The notes beneath the pieces were generated by a model that worked only from the letters and a program-made list of their open reading frames with translations, was not told the origin of the DNA and did not search any database. Made by a program: the position numbers and the translations under genes. This document shows positions 6,351-6,585 of a stretch of 6,585 nt of DNA, one piece after another. Every line of letters begins with the position of its first letter. The first letter of the stretch is position 1. This stretch comes from an uncultured Cytophagaceae bacterium (GTDB lineage Bacteria; Bacteroidota; Bacteroidia; Cytophagales; Spirosomataceae), in the NCBI GenBank assembly GCA_903837305.1, contig CAILUB010000299.1, forward strand, positions 1 to 6,585, in the 5' to 3' direction.

Positions 6351-6585
6351 ATGGCTTATCTATTCACCTCTGAATCGGTTTCTGAAGGACACCCAGATAA
6401 AGTAGCTGATCAAATCTCTGATGCGTTAATTGACCATTTTATGGCCTTTGACCCCACTTCTAAAGTAGCTTGTGAAACACTTGTAACCACAGGTCAAGTA
6501 GTTCTAGCTGGAGAGGTGAACACAACAACGTATTTAGACGTGCAAGCCATCACTCGTGAAGTCATTCGCAAGATTGGTTACACGA
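6351..6585 (+). CDS. metK: S-adenosylmethionine synthetase, N-terminal 78 codons (cut by window edge)
   Basis: MetK makes S-adenosylmethionine from methionine and ATP in the cytoplasm. Only the first 78 codons are present of a family that usually has about 380-430. The opening LFTSESVSEGHPDK is the family signature, with H14, D16 and K17 at the ATP and magnesium site. ACETLVTTG at 40-48 includes E42, and AGE at 53-55 includes E55; these positions coincide with E. coli metal- and methionine-binding residues. The frame is open to the edge and intact. No Shine-Dalgarno sequence precedes ATG 6351, as expected in Bacteroidota. Its product is the co-substrate of LipA encoded upstream, but the promoter between them argues for separate control. 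Confidence 0.97.
   Translation, partial: MAYLFTSESVSEGHPDKVADQISDALIDHFMAFDPTSKVACETLVTTGQVVLAGEVNTTTYLDVQAITREVIRKIGYT

Noticed and set aside
1..6585. Mobile element, CRISPR array, defence island, tRNA or rRNA gene
   Set aside because: No repeated spacer pattern, transposase, terminal repeats, cloverleaf or rRNA sequence was seen. Almost every base belongs to a housekeeping-type gene.

Overview
The window is ordinary chromosomal DNA from a Gram-negative bacterium, most likely a pigmented Bacteroidota (Cytophagales-like). Several things point that way: a Bacteroidota-type waaA, a YtxJ-type bacillithiol redox protein, a beta-barrel-like exported protein of a type I associate with this phylum, a FAD-type lycopene cyclase, near-absence of Shine-Dalgarno sequences, and matches to the Bacteroidota promoter element TAnnTTTG. 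The order is an inference; the sequence does not fix genus or species.

Layout. Left half, minus strand (transcription leftward from about 3093): waaA (kdtA) -> rsgA -> a Mak-like ROK sugar kinase that runs off the left edge. waaA and rsgA overlap by 14 bp and rsgA is followed by the kinase after 4 bp, so this is almost certainly one transcript. Right half, plus strand: ytxJ -> an unnamed exported beta-barrel-like protein -> lipA -> crtY. The junctions are an 8 bp overlap, then 7 bp and 3 bp gaps, again implying one transcript. The two units diverge from a 53 bp region (3094-3146). After crtY, a 76 bp gap holds a good Bacteroidota-type promoter, followed by metK, which runs off the right edge.

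How the genes work together. waaA adds Kdo to lipid A (outer membrane), rsgA matures the 30S ribosomal subunit, and the ROK kinase feeds sugar phosphate into central metabolism. On the other strand, ytxJ belongs to bacillithiol redox chemistry, lipA makes the lipoyl cofactor, and crtY closes the rings of lycopene to give cyclic carotenoids. metK makes S-adenosylmethionine, the co-substrate of LipA. Apart from that link the functions are mixed, as is common in compact Bacteroidota operons.

I see no mobile element, CRISPR array, RNA gene, riboswitch, phage gene or defence system. No non-coding stretch exceeds 76 bp. The least understood item is the exported beta-barrel-like protein at 3472-4212. 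I do not find a convincing new biological system here.
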